A DNA stretch of 40,625 bases from Desulfobulbaceae bacterium (GCA_029865005.1 JAOTSI010000002.1:1-40625); one strand, 5' to 3'; shown: positions 27,797 to 36,907, numbered from the stretch's first letter. Made by a program: numbers and translations. Notes: a model not told the origin generated them from the sequence alone.

Positions 27797-28148
27797 CTAT
27801 TTCCCCTCTCTCAATACCATACCCGACACTAATAATGCTATTCAAGGTTAGAACATCTATTATTACAAACCTACTTCGACAAAATATTAAATGGCATTAT
27901 TTTCACCAGACAAGCCTAATGATAATTATTATCTTTTAAAACAATCATTAAACTGTATTTTTTATTGCAATCAACTCGCCTCTTATCTATATTTAGCTAC
28001 ATTTAGCATAATTTAAGTGTGACTTATTCTCAAAGAGGAATCGGTACTATATCCACTAATCCAATTTTTCTTGTCCACTCGACTGTGATAAAATCTACAA
28101 TTATTATCTAGCTGCTCACGTACAGGCTTCAACATTGGTGATAGACAT
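27797..28148. other. Divergent promoter region
   Basis: 352 bases between the thioredoxin-CcdA gene (minus) and the nuclease-ATPase operon (plus). It contains the Fur-box-like site at 27920-27934. The rest is AT-rich and I could not settle promoter elements for either direction. Confidence 0.5.
27920..27934. promoter_or_regulatory. Fur-box-like operator
   Basis: TGATAATTATTATCT fits the 7-1-7 Fur consensus TGATAAT-N-ATTATCA at 13 of 14 positions. It lies 124 bases before the ATG of the thioredoxin-CcdA gene and 215 before the nuclease operon. Iron control of the first gene is the likelier reading. Confidence 0.5.
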
Positions 28149-29156
28149 ATGACTGATTCCACAAAAAAATCGCCACCCTTTTTTGAAGCCCTGCTTCACA
28201 CGGATAACGGCAAACCTTGCGCTATTTTTGCCGATGAACCGGAACAAGTACTTTTAGAACTGGAAAATACTGATCTGGATCATTTTGACAACTTACGGAT
28301 AATCCAAGTTCCACTTGAGCTATCGGTTGTTAACGAAGGAATCAATAAAACCCTGAGCGCCCTTGCCGGGCTTGCTCAAACTCTTCAGCCAGAATGGGAA
28401 TCAAACACAAGCGCTACCGATGAGTCCGTCAATCATCGTTGGCGTAAACGGGGAATCGAGTTGTGCCAACGCGGGAGACCTCCTTTACCGAGCGGATTCA
28501 GTGAAGCGCAACAAGCTCGCCAACTCACTCTATGCCTCAATCAGGGCCCCTTGGTCATCTTGCTTTTTCCCCAACAAGACGAACCAACAGAAACCCAACT
28601 CTACAGCCTTGCCAGGGTAAGTGAATGGCTAGCCATCCAAACCAAAAGTAAAATCGGCCTTCTCCTGCGGGCAAAACATCTCAACCATCCGGCCCTGGAT
28701 TCCATATCCTACGGGGCCGTAACGCTCGCCGCCCCCCGAGTGGATCCAAAAAAAGAAATTCCATCCACCCCGGCGGCCTGGATTTTTCCCTATCTAGGCA
28801 AACCCCACCCCTGCAGTCCGGGAGAACAAATACTGGCAAAGCTCATCCAGGCGGACAACACTATCAGCACCCTATTTCATTATAACTATCGGATTCAAGG
28901 ATGTCGAGGCAGTAACTATATCTGTGATCTTGTATGGCCCTCCGGCCAACTGGTTATAGAAATCGACGGATATGGTTTTCACTCCAGCCAACCGGTATTT
29001 TGCGCCGACAGGAAACGAGATCGGGAACTACTGCTCACCGGTTACCGGGTTATGCGTCTGCCCCATAATGAAGTTATCAACAACCCACAACAGGCTATTA
29101 CTGAAATTAAAGATATGGTCCGCTTCATCCGGAGCCAAATCTCTTCACCTCAATAA
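28149..29156 (+). CDS. DUF559/Vsr-like nuclease, first gene of three-gene module
   Basis: 335 residues. The C-terminal ~110 residues form a PD-(D/E)XK nuclease-like domain of the DUF559/Vsr group: E226 (SPGEQ), D260 (YICDLVW), E271 with D273 (VIEIDGYGFH), then DRKRDREL and a Vsr-type GYRVMRLPHNEVI end. The catalytic set looks intact. The N-terminal ~215 residues are not recognised; a beta-rich block near 115-195 (PLVILLF, KIGLLLRAKHL) may bind partner or nucleotide. There is no TM. The ATG at 28149 has a weak ribosome site. The next gene starts 24 bases on, so the three genes form one unit. A DNA-cleaving role is known for the fold; a defence role here is inference. Confidence 0.82.
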   Translation: MTDSTKKSPPFFEALLHTDNGKPCAIFADEPEQVLLELENTDLDHFDNLRIIQVPLELSVVNEGINKTLSALAGLAQTLQPEWESNTSATDESVNHRWRKRGIELCQRGRPPLPSGFSEAQQARQLTLCLNQGPLVILLFPQQDEPTETQLYSLARVSEWLAIQTKSKIGLLLRAKHLNHPALDSISYGAVTLAAPRVDPKKEIPSTPAAWIFPYLGKPHPCSPGEQILAKLIQADNTISTLFHYNYRIQGCRGSNYICDLVWPSGQLVIEIDGYGFHSSQPVFCADRKRDRELLLTGYRVMRLPHNEVINNPQQAITEIKDMVRFIRSQISSPQ

Positions 29157-29180
29157 AAAACTCCCAAGGAGATATAACTC

Positions 29181-29834
29181 ATGAGCTTTCAACCAGACTC
29201 TTTGCAAACCCTTTATCTTTGGTCCATACTTTTCAAACATGAGGGAACTGCTTTTTTAAAAGATTTAAAACCGAAACTAGGCAATGCAAAAGGACTCACC
29301 GGGGCCAAAAGACGCAATCAGCTCGTAAAAGAGGGACTATTGGATGAAGAAAAAATCGGTAACAAAATACAATTAACCCTCACTGATTCTGGCTGGGCCT
29401 GGGCTCAAAACAACATGACCAGTGAAATCTCAAGCAAATCACCATCAAGCGGACCAGTCCTCCAAGCCCTATTGACCCGCCTAGGATCGTTTATGGATCA
29501 TAATGAGATATCCTTAGCCGAACTTTTTATTGAACGGACGCAGGAGGATTCACCCCTACAAAATAATCAGGAAATAGATTTAAAAATCCGAATTCGCGAT
29601 TATTGGCAAAAATCAACGGGCGGTCGACGGGATTTACAGGTTCGCCTTACTGACCTACGAGAAGAACTTAACGATATTAACCGACAGCTACTGGATTCAA
29701 CAATTACTGAAATGCACAGCACTGGAAAACTAATTTTATCACCTCTTGAAGATCCTCGAGATGTAACAGATATAGAAAGAAAAGCAGCGATTAGTATTGC
29801 AGGTGAGGAAAACCACATATTCTTTATGGAGTAG
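29181..29834 (+). CDS. Winged-helix-like protein, second gene of module
   Basis: 217 residues, family not recognised. The first ~80 residues look like a winged helix: three helices around LYLWSILFKHEGTAFLKDL, LTGAKRRNQLVKEGLL as recognition region, and a wing KIGNKIQLTLTDSGWAWAQ. After a Ser-rich linker the C-terminal half (about 92-217) may be a second helix-turn-helix-like unit containing GGRRDLQVRLTDLREELNDINRQLLDS. It has the strongest ribosome site of the operon (aaggagatata). Its stop is three bases before the ATPase ATG, so production is coupled. It may load the ATPase on DNA or act as regulator; neither is shown by the sequence. Confidence 0.75.
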   Translation: MSFQPDSLQTLYLWSILFKHEGTAFLKDLKPKLGNAKGLTGAKRRNQLVKEGLLDEEKIGNKIQLTLTDSGWAWAQNNMTSEISSKSPSSGPVLQALLTRLGSFMDHNEISLAELFIERTQEDSPLQNNQEIDLKIRIRDYWQKSTGGRRDLQVRLTDLREELNDINRQLLDSTITEMHSTGKLILSPLEDPRDVTDIERKAAISIAGEENHIFFME

Positions 29835-29837
29835 CAG

Positions 29838-32800
29838 ATGACCACAGAATTTTTACAAACCCTTAAAAAAACAAATTTTGATTGGACGCTACGAGTCGAT
29901 AATGTTTGGCATAAACCGCTCTGCAACGTCCCATCTTTACATCAAAACATCAAAACACGGATTCTTGACGAATTAGAAATTTTAAAAGATAGACCGGAGT
30001 ACTCACCCCTCTCTTTACCTATCACCGGTCGAGCTGGTGCCGGTAAAACTCATCTTCTTACTGATCTCAGGCAGCAGGCCCTTGAGCAGGGAGCCAATTT
30101 CGTACTCATTGACATGACTGATGTGGATAATTTTTGGGAAACGGTTCGACAAGGGTTTATCACATCCATACACAAAACATCCAGGACAGGGCAATTACAG
30201 TACATTTATCTATTGGATTATTTTTTTAATCACTATTTGGGTCATAAGAAAATTGCAAACCCCACTGAACAATTTGCTGATTTTCCGCTTGATAAACAGC
30301 TAAATTTTATTAACACCGTACTGCAAAAACTCGGCAAAGAATACCCCATTGAATACAGAAAACATAGAGACACCCTTAAAGCCTTATTTCTTTTTGCAAG
30401 CAATGATAATGAAACTTGCGAGGCCGCTTATAGCTGGCTAAACGGTGGCGATATTGATACAAATGAACAACAAGTCCTTACCATTCGGAGCAGTTCCGGT
30501 GATGCAAAGATGGTTATTTCCGCTTTAAGCTGGTTATTCAGCCTGGCAGGTCCCACGCTCCTCGCCTTTGACCAGTTGGACGCCATAGTCAATGAACATC
30601 ATACCGCCGCAGGTGAAGATGACGACCCAGAGCAATTAAGCAACGAACAACGCGTATCCCTCTCGATAATAGAGGGAATCAGCGGTGGTTTCATGGGAAT
30701 ATGGGACAAACTACAGCGCACCCAGATAGTCCTCTCCTGCCTGACCAAAACATGGGAGATTCTACTCAACCGCGGCCTTCAATCTGCCGCTGATCGATTT
30801 AGGCCAGCTTTCATGTTAAAATCGTTAACAGATCAAGAGATTGCCAGAGATATAATTTATCAACGGATGGACGAATCCTATGAAAAATCCGGAGCTACCC
30901 CTCCCTATCGAGGATACCCCTTCTCACCTGAATCGTTTGACAGGGCTGCGGGGCTCACCCCACGGCAGATTTTGAAAGCATGTGACCAACATAAAGAAAT
31001 ATGTCTAGCCGAAAATAAGGTTACTAACTTTCAAGGCTTTAACGGCATAATAATAAAACCACCCATTATTGATCCGATAATTATCGCTAAAGTTCAACAA
31101 CGTTTTGAAGAACTACATCAAAAAGCCAATTCGCAAACATTAAAGAACAAGCTCACTGATAACGATTTCATGGTGGGCATGCTGCAAAGCGCCTGTCGCT
31201 GTTTACTACTCGAACAAGAGCTGCCGGATGAGGTGGATGGTATCGTTGATCAAGAGTTTTCCTCCAGCAAAACATATGAGACCCTGCACAGCCGTGTTCG
31301 GCTCATTTACCACAACGATAATGACAGGGAACGTCACTACTCTTTCCGGGCCCTCCAAACCCGAAATGCCCGCGCCTTTCAGGTTCGGCTTCAAGCCGCC
31401 ATTGTTGCATCAGGCATTAACCCAAACCTACCCTTCCGCCGCTTAGTTATTTTACGCACGACCCCAATTCCAGGCGGCAAGGTAACTGCAGAAAAGATGG
31501 ATAGCTTAATTAGCGCAGGCGGCGTAACCCACTGCCCAACCAATGATGAACTTCGTGATCTCTATGCCATTTACCATTTGGAAATAGAAAACCCGGACGG
31601 TTTTGAGAGTTGGTTGAAAAAAAATAAGCCGATGCGAGAACTGCCGATTTTCCATCAGGCCAGATTGTCGCGCAAACGCGATCCCCAGTCGGATAACGAA
31701 ACGGATCAAGAAAACACCGCAGCAAATATTGACGAGATAGAGAAAAACGATAAGCAAGCTAAGACACCTACGACTCCCAAACCTGGCATTAACGATGCAG
31801 TTAAAGAACCTAAGGACCAAAGCCCTGAACCAAGACAACAACAACCTGGAGAGATTCTCCTTGGCCGTCGTCTCATTAATAAAACAAACGGTGAAACAAT
31901 CACCCTACCGCTCTCGGACCTCACCAGACATACCGTTATTTTTGCTGGCTCCGGGTCTGGCAAAACAGTTCTCATTCGTCGTCTGGTGGAAGAAGCGGCC
32001 TTAGCCGGAATACCTTCTCTGGTCTTGGACGGTGCCAATGATCTGTCTCAACTTGGAACTCCCTGGCCTGAAACACCAGATGAATGGTCGGAGTCGGATA
32101 AAGAACAGGCGAGCCGCTACCATGAACAGGTCGAAACCATTGTCTGGACTCCTGGTCGCGAAAAAGGCAACCCCCTTATTTTAAATCCAATCCCAGATCT
32201 CAGCGCAGTCATGGATGATCCGGACGAGCTCAATCTGGCTATTAGTATGACCAGCCAAGGTTTACGACAAATCGTTGCACCGGGTAGCCCCACCTCCGTT
32301 CGTAATAAAAACAAAATAGGGCTTCTTTCAAGTTCGTTACGCTTCTTCACCAAGCAAAAGATGAGTACTTTAGATGATCTTATGGATCTACTTTCCGACC
32401 TGCCTCCAGATGCAAGCGGCGGAATAGACAATGCAGAGAAACTAGCTCGGGAAATGGCCAGCTTACTACGCGCGGAAACTCAAACGAATACACTTCTAAG
32501 CCAGAGCGGCACGGCGCTGGACCCAAACATCCTCTTCGGTAACGACGACAAAACCCGAATCTCGGTAATCAACCTTATCGGCCTACCGGGCCTGATAGTG
32601 CAGCAACAATTTATCAGCCAATTGGCAATGACTCTATTTACTTGGATAAAGGCCAACCCCGCTAAAAACAAATATGGTATTCGCGGATTACTAGTGATCG
32701 ATGAGGCTAAAGATTTTGTCCCATCAAACGGAACCCCTTCCAGCAAAGAGCCTATCCTTCGCCTTGCAGCACAAGCACGCAAATATGGTCTTGGACTCAT

Positions 32801-33107
32801 TCTGGCAAGCCAAGGTCCCAAGAGTATCGATCATAATATTGTCGCTAACTGCACCACTCAAATATACGGTAAAACCAATTCACCAACCGCCCTGAAAACC
32901 GTGCAAGATATGCTACAAGATAAAGGGGGATCCGGTAAGGACGTTGCCCGCCTAAAAATAGGTCAATTCTTTCTAACAAATGAGAAACACAACGTTCCCA
33001 TCAAAATCCAAACACCTCTATGCCTATCGCACCACCCGAGCACCCCGCCGGAAGAAAACAGCGTTTTGGCATCAGCACAGAAAAGCAGAGACCTATTGAA
33101 AGAATAA
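29838..33107 (+). CDS. Dual ATPase: AAA/STAND-like module fused to HerA/FtsK-like module
   Basis: 1089 residues with two P-loop NTPase domains. The first has Walker A GRAGAGKT (64-71), Walker B LLAFDQLD (241-248) and a winged segment to about 400, as in ORC/STAND-type AAA ATPases. A middle region (about 420-610) is not recognised; it includes HYSFRALQTRNARAF and RRLVILRTTPIPGGK. A charged, Pro/Gln-rich linker (about 610-670) leads to a HerA/VirB4/FtsK-like domain: Walker A GSGSGKT (704-710), Walker B LLVIDEAKDF (951-960, D955 E956), and RKYGLGLILASQGPKSID (981-998), the arginine/glutamine region typical of HerA. HerA-type domains form hexameric DNA translocases that drive or gate nucleases. 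The GGAG ribosome site is good. No transposon or tRNA flanks the operon. Confidence 0.88.
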   Translation: MTTEFLQTLKKTNFDWTLRVDNVWHKPLCNVPSLHQNIKTRILDELEILKDRPEYSPLSLPITGRAGAGKTHLLTDLRQQALEQGANFVLIDMTDVDNFWETVRQGFITSIHKTSRTGQLQYIYLLDYFFNHYLGHKKIANPTEQFADFPLDKQLNFINTVLQKLGKEYPIEYRKHRDTLKALFLFASNDNETCEAAYSWLNGGDIDTNEQQVLTIRSSSGDAKMVISALSWLFSLAGPTLLAFDQLDAIVNEHHTAAGEDDDPEQLSNEQRVSLSIIEGISGGFMGIWDKLQRTQIVLSCLTKTWEILLNRGLQSAADRFRPAFMLKSLTDQEIARDIIYQRMDESYEKSGATPPYRGYPFSPESFDRAAGLTPRQILKACDQHKEICLAENKVTNFQGFNGIIIKPPIIDPIIIAKVQQRFEELHQKANSQTLKNKLTDNDFMVGMLQSACRCLLLEQELPDEVDGIVDQEFSSSKTYETLHSRVRLIYHNDNDRERHYSFRALQTRNARAFQVRLQAAIVASGINPNLPFRRLVILRTTPIPGGKVTAEKMDSLISAGGVTHCPTNDELRDLYAIYHLEIENPDGFESWLKKNKPMRELPIFHQARLSRKRDPQSDNETDQENTAANIDEIEKNDKQAKTPTTPKPGINDAVKEPKDQSPEPRQQQPGEILLGRRLINKTNGETITLPLSDLTRHTVIFAGSGSGKTVLIRRLVEEAALAGIPSLVLDGANDLSQLGTPWPETPDEWSESDKEQASRYHEQVETIVWTPGREKGNPLILNPIPDLSAVMDDPDELNLAISMTSQGLRQIVAPGSPTSVRNKNKIGLLSSSLRFFTKQKMSTLDDLMDLLSDLPPDASGGIDNAEKLAREMASLLRAETQTNTLLSQSGTALDPNILFGNDDKTRISVINLIGLPGLIVQQQFISQLAMTLFTWIKANPAKNKYGIRGLLVIDEAKDFVPSNGTPSSKEPILRLAAQARKYGLGLILASQGPKSIDHNIVANCTTQIYGKTNSPTALKTVQDMLQDKGGSGKDVARLKIGQFFLTNEKHNVPIKIQTPLCLSHHPSTPPEENSVLASAQKSRDLLKE

Positions 33108-33148
33108 GAATATCTTGCACAATTTTGCAAACTTACCCAACTAACCTA

Positions 33149-34801
33149 CTACACGGGACGAGGCCCAACCTCCATGAGTGCCATGGCCTCGCTGTTCCCG
33201 GTATAGCTTTGTTCAAATTTCTCTTGGAAGCTCTTTGCCAATCTATTAGCCGCCTGTCGATAGGCGGCTATATTATCCCACGTTTCCCAGGGCTTGAGAA
33301 TATCTTCCGACGATACTCCGCTACATTCGGTGATCATCGCAAAACCGAATTGTTCATGAATCTGGTATCGCGCATGTTCCAACTCACCATTTAAAGCCGC
33401 AGCTATTATTGCCCTACTGTCCCGTATAGCGATTCGGGAACCGACACTATAGCCTCCACCGGACCAACCAGTATTGACCAGATAAACCTGAGCCCCCGAT
33501 TCCTCCAACTTTTTCTCCAACAGCTGAGCATATTCGAACAGGTTTCTAGGCATAAAGGGCAGTCCGTAGCAAGCCGAGAAAAACGGGACCGGTTCTGTGA
33601 TCCCCACTTCAGTCCCCGCCAGTTTAGAGGTATAACCCATCAAAAAATGGTACATGGCCTGTTTCGGATTCAACCTGGAAATAGGCGGCAAAGTACCCGT
33701 GGCATCCGCCGATAGAAAGAATATTGTACGGGGATCTTTTGCAATCCCGGTTTCACTGGGATTGGGCAGGTTTTTCAAAGGGTATGACCCACGTGTATTC
33801 TCCGTGACCGCAGCATCATCATAATTAAATTTCCCTCTGGTCATAACCACATTTTCCGCCAGGGAACCAAACTTTTTCATGGCATTATAGATATCGGGCT
33901 CCGCATTCTTATCAAGCCTGATAAGTTTTGCATAACAGCCCCCTTCCATGGCAAAAAGACCATGCGCCCCCCAAGCTATCTGATCATCTCCCAGCATAAT
34001 CCTATGGGGGTCAGATGAAAGAGTTGTTTTACCGGTACCGGAAAGACCAAAAAAAACTGCGGAATCGAGTTTATCTCCAATATTTGCCCCGCAGTGCATA
34101 GGAAAGATATCCATGGTGGGATAAATATAGTTAAGAAAGGTAAAAACGCCCTTCTTCGGCTCGCCGCAATATTTCATGCCCGCCACCAGAATTCTTCTTC
34201 TTTCTATATCCAAGATAACGGCACCATCTTGCTGTAAACCATATTTTTGGGCATCAAGTTTCAGATCCGGCAACACTATGGCGGTAACGGCATCCTCTTT
34301 CACCTGACCAGCCGGAATCATTTCCACAGGGGGAAGATCACGAAATTGGTTAATAGCAAACAAAGCCCGCGAGGCATGGGAAGTGATAAATTGAAACGGA
34401 AAGGCACATTCCAGATCCGCTCCCAACATCCTATTAACGACGAAAATTTCCTTTTTTTCATTAATATAATTGACCATTTCCTCGTAAATATAATCAGCTT
34501 TTTTACGGGATATTGGTTGATTGAGTTTTGAATTGGAAAAATCAACATCCGGGGAATCATCTATAATGTATCTGGCAATCGGTGTTCGCCCCGTATGTCT
34601 CTCTTCCCCATACTGGTCATCAACCCTGGTGTTAATCACCAATGTGCCACATCTACTCAGTTCGCCTTCTCCTCGCCCAATTGCCTCAGTAACCAACTGA
34701 GAGAAGTGCAGACCCTCTATTCCTTTAGCTTCACCGATATTACAGATGACATCCTTATGTATCCCCAATCTTCCTAAATCAACTAATTCTTCAATGCCCA
34801 T
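33149..34801 (-). CDS. pckA: ATP-dependent phosphoenolpyruvate carboxykinase
   Basis: 550 residues. Converts oxaloacetate and ATP to phosphoenolpyruvate, CO2 and ADP for gluconeogenesis; in anaerobes it may run in reverse. P-loop GLSGTGKT (253-260 region), kinase-2 motif GDDQIAWG (about 271-278), substrate loop RTPIARYI near residue 72, and the RGKFNYDDAAVTENTRGSYP segment are all present and normal. It is cytosolic. The ATG at 34801 follows a GGGG-rich leader. It converges with the nuclease-ATPase operon, leaving only 41 bases between stops, with no clear terminator. It also supplies PEP, which LegI consumes. Confidence 0.96.
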   Translation of the reverse strand: MGIEELVDLGRLGIHKDVICNIGEAKGIEGLHFSQLVTEAIGRGEGELSRCGTLVINTRVDDQYGEERHTGRTPIARYIIDDSPDVDFSNSKLNQPISRKKADYIYEEMVNYINEKKEIFVVNRMLGADLECAFPFQFITSHASRALFAINQFRDLPPVEMIPAGQVKEDAVTAIVLPDLKLDAQKYGLQQDGAVILDIERRRILVAGMKYCGEPKKGVFTFLNYIYPTMDIFPMHCGANIGDKLDSAVFFGLSGTGKTTLSSDPHRIMLGDDQIAWGAHGLFAMEGGCYAKLIRLDKNAEPDIYNAMKKFGSLAENVVMTRGKFNYDDAAVTENTRGSYPLKNLPNPSETGIAKDPRTIFFLSADATGTLPPISRLNPKQAMYHFLMGYTSKLAGTEVGITEPVPFFSACYGLPFMPRNLFEYAQLLEKKLEESGAQVYLVNTGWSGGGYSVGSRIAIRDSRAIIAAALNGELEHARYQIHEQFGFAMITECSGVSSEDILKPWETWDNIAAYRQAANRLAKSFQEKFEQSYTGNSEAMALMEVGPRPV

Positions 34802-35428
34802 TGATCTGCCCCATGTACTTTTTTATTCAGACACATTTACAGTTTAACAATAACAATCCAAGCCTCACACGGCCCGTCATGCATTTCTTTTCCCATAAGT
34901 ATTCTTAAAACATATTTCCATTTCATTACTCATTATATAGAGAAATGAGAAAATGAGTCCAAAGATAAAAGTTAGAGACGAATATTAAATAAGCAAAACA
35001 ACTCGAATGCAGCAAAAGTAACTAAACAATATTTTAAATAATGATGAATAAAAGACAAACCCTGAGAATTGGTAACTATATACTTATTAATTCCGATTAA
35101 AAATCATACACATAAAACCATCAACGACTGTTGTTTTATACTTCACGTAAATCTGATAATTCAGGCACAGTCATACTCGCTATGAACTCTGTTATTTGGT
35201 TATCAGCAATACCATTTATATAAAAAATGGGGGTCTATCCGGGTTTCCCAAATGGTGTATTGCACTAAAAATATGAGTCTAAAGCCCGTGTTGATTTTGA
35301 GCTTAAGGTTGTAGGAATCTACAATCAAAAAACACTACAGTTTTCGAGGCATAGAACCTCGCGATTTCTTGCACAGGATTTATCTCTTCTATGTTCTGTC
35401 ATACTGTTAGGTTTGAAGAAAATGCCGT
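34802..35428. other. AT-rich intergenic region upstream of pckA
   Basis: Contains the pckA promoter region and, in its right third, the inverted-repeat element at 35237-35445. I see no ORF, tRNA or terminator in 34802-35236. Confidence 0.5.
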
Positions 35429-35445
35429 TTGGGAAACCCGGATAT
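35237..35445. repeat. Inverted-repeat element, about 210 bases
   Basis: The arm near 35237-35256 (tatccgggtttcccaaa core) is repeated in reverse at about 35427-35445 (tttgggaaacccggata), 17 bases perfect and more with mismatches. Inside are two small hairpins: gttgtaggaatctacaa around 35307-35324 and cgaggcatagaacctcg around 35345-35362. No ORF. The right arm runs directly into the NrtR-like fragment, so insertion may have removed that gene's 5' part. Confidence 0.55.
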
Positions 35446-35620
35446 AGCCAAAAAATTTACCCTTAACCAACTCCAACGCCTCTACGAAACAATCCTTGAA
35501 CGCACTATTGATAAACGAAATTTCCGAAAGAAGATTTTAAAAATGGATATCCAGTTGGACCGAAACGAAATCCAAAAGGATGTCTCCTTTCGGGCAACCC
35601 GCCTCTATAGTTTTAATTAA
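35429..35620 (+). pseudogene. C-terminal fragment of a NUDIX/NrtR-type protein
   Basis: 63 codons with only a TTG at the start. The translation [20 protein letters not shown] followed by [12 protein letters not shown] matches the conserved C-terminal winged-helix domain of NUDIX-linked regulators (NrtR-like), which act on NAD and ADP-ribose metabolism. The catalytic NUDIX box (GX5EX7REUXEEXGU) and everything N-terminal to this domain are absent. The open frame begins inside the right arm of the adjacent inverted-repeat element. A remnant left by insertion or deletion is the best reading; there is no ribosome site. Confidence 0.6.
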
Positions 35621-35788
35621 AAAAATATATGCAACAGGTTAAAGACGGCATTAATTTTGATTTATGAAAGGCACAAGAGTATTACATAACAATTCAAACC
35701 TTTAACCCATAGAAGGCGAGTCACTGAAAAACAAAAATTTACAGTAGTGCCAAAGGTGAACCAACAAAGGTTATGGACCATAGTCCTT

Positions 35789-36301
35789 CTATACAGGATT
35801 TAAAACCCTCCAGCCCTGCGAAGTCTCAGAGACTAAAATTCGCTGTTGGGATAATTCTCCATTAGGTTGGCGGCAAGCCTCAGTTACAATCACTATCTTA
35901 TCGCTATACGGGTCCCGCTTCAAAAAAAATGATTTCACCCCTTTAAAATCAGGCCACTTTTTTTCTAGATGGGATTTAAAATTTACCAACAGAGTATCGG
36001 AAGCTTTTTTAACTATCTCCTCATCCATCCCCTCATGCAAACCTGCTTTTTCTAGCATTAACCTCGCTTCAGTCGTGAAATCCTTGGCTGCAATTACCGC
36101 ATCCATATCACGTTTCCGATAACCATCTTCAAGACATAAAATCGCACCTTCCGGGGTACTAAAATCCTTTACTACTGGCGGCAGTTCGAGAAGTTCCTTG
36201 TAAAAGGCTTCACGACCGTTTCGAAGCCCTCTCTGTTTAGCCCAAAAAAAGATAAGCACGACAGCACCCACCGAAAACAACACGTAAAAAACTAAATTCA
36301 T
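35789..36301 (-). CDS. Small membrane-anchored protein, possible NTF2-like fold
   Basis: 170 residues. One N-terminal TM helix (about 3-20, LVFYVLFSVGAVVLIFFWA) is followed by KQRG and a soluble domain. The segment TPEGAILCLEDGYRKRDMDAVIAAKDF and the C-terminal strands (KIVIVTEACRQPNGELSQQRILVSETSQGWRVLNPV) look like an NTF2-like/Tim44-like alpha-beta cone. There are no catalytic motifs and no known family name. An AAGGGG about 12 bases upstream of the ATG may serve as ribosome site. It stands alone, so its neighbours say little. Confidence 0.7.
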   Translation of the reverse strand: MNLVFYVLFSVGAVVLIFFWAKQRGLRNGREAFYKELLELPPVVKDFSTPEGAILCLEDGYRKRDMDAVIAAKDFTTEARLMLEKAGLHEGMDEEIVKKASDTLLVNFKSHLEKKWPDFKGVKSFFLKRDPYSDKIVIVTEACRQPNGELSQQRILVSETSQGWRVLNPV

Positions 36302-36907
36302 GTTAAAATATACCCCTTATACCATATTCTATTTCACAAAATATCCGCTATGGATTTCACCTGTTTTCTTTCCAAAAGGAACATAGCCTTGTATATTAAA
36401 AAAAATAAGAAAAAAACATTAGCGTTCGCCAGCACTACGCCTGGATACGATCAGCCCTAATTCACATAGGATTAACTGTAGCTCACCGGTCTTCTTGCAC
36501 CCATACACAGCACTGGTAAACGTTTAACACTCTGACACTTAATAACTTTTCATTCCAGCCCGTTGAGCAGTTACAAAACAAAACAAGTCAGTTGAAATAA
36601 TTATATTTTACCCACGACCCCTTACATGCCACACATCAGTTTCCACAACCAGAACAATAAGTGAGCAAAATATCGCACTTGTTTTAATTGAATGAACTTT
36701 TTCTAATCTTGATCAACATAATGATTACTCTTAAAAATTTCTCCCATAAGGAAGGGGTACCCAATGAACCCTTGGGAATATAATTTATTTAGAGTAAAAC
36801 GTGTGCAATCAAGATACAACAATGATAAAGATCAACAGCATGCAACAACAATCGGAAATTTAACGTCCATAACCAAATAATAGCTTGAAGCCATTTGCCA
36901 GGTAATT
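36302..36907. other. Intergenic region with dispersed element
   Basis: 606 bases upstream of the rhomboid gene and the small anchored protein gene (divergent). It carries copy B of the dispersed element (36421-36574). No ORF or RNA gene is visible in the rest. Confidence 0.5.
36421..36574. repeat. Dispersed intergenic element, copy B
   Basis: Aligns end to end, with few gaps, to 10147-10300. The best-kept block is 36470-36505 (gattaact-tagctcacc, ttgcacccat). Both copies open with agcgtt..ccagcac and end in a gttac after a g-gcccgttga/ccggtgaa segment. Same orientation in both. There is no coding potential. Confidence 0.55.

Noticed and set aside
28149-33107. Operon as a BREX, DISARM or Dnd/Dpt system
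   Set aside because: No methyltransferase, PglZ-type phosphatase, DndB-E or DrmA/B-like protein is adjacent; only generic ATPase and nuclease folds are shared.
33020-33394. Plus-strand 124-codon ORF across the 3' ends of the ATPase and pckA genes
   Set aside because: It lies within two well-supported genes in other frames and has no protein features.
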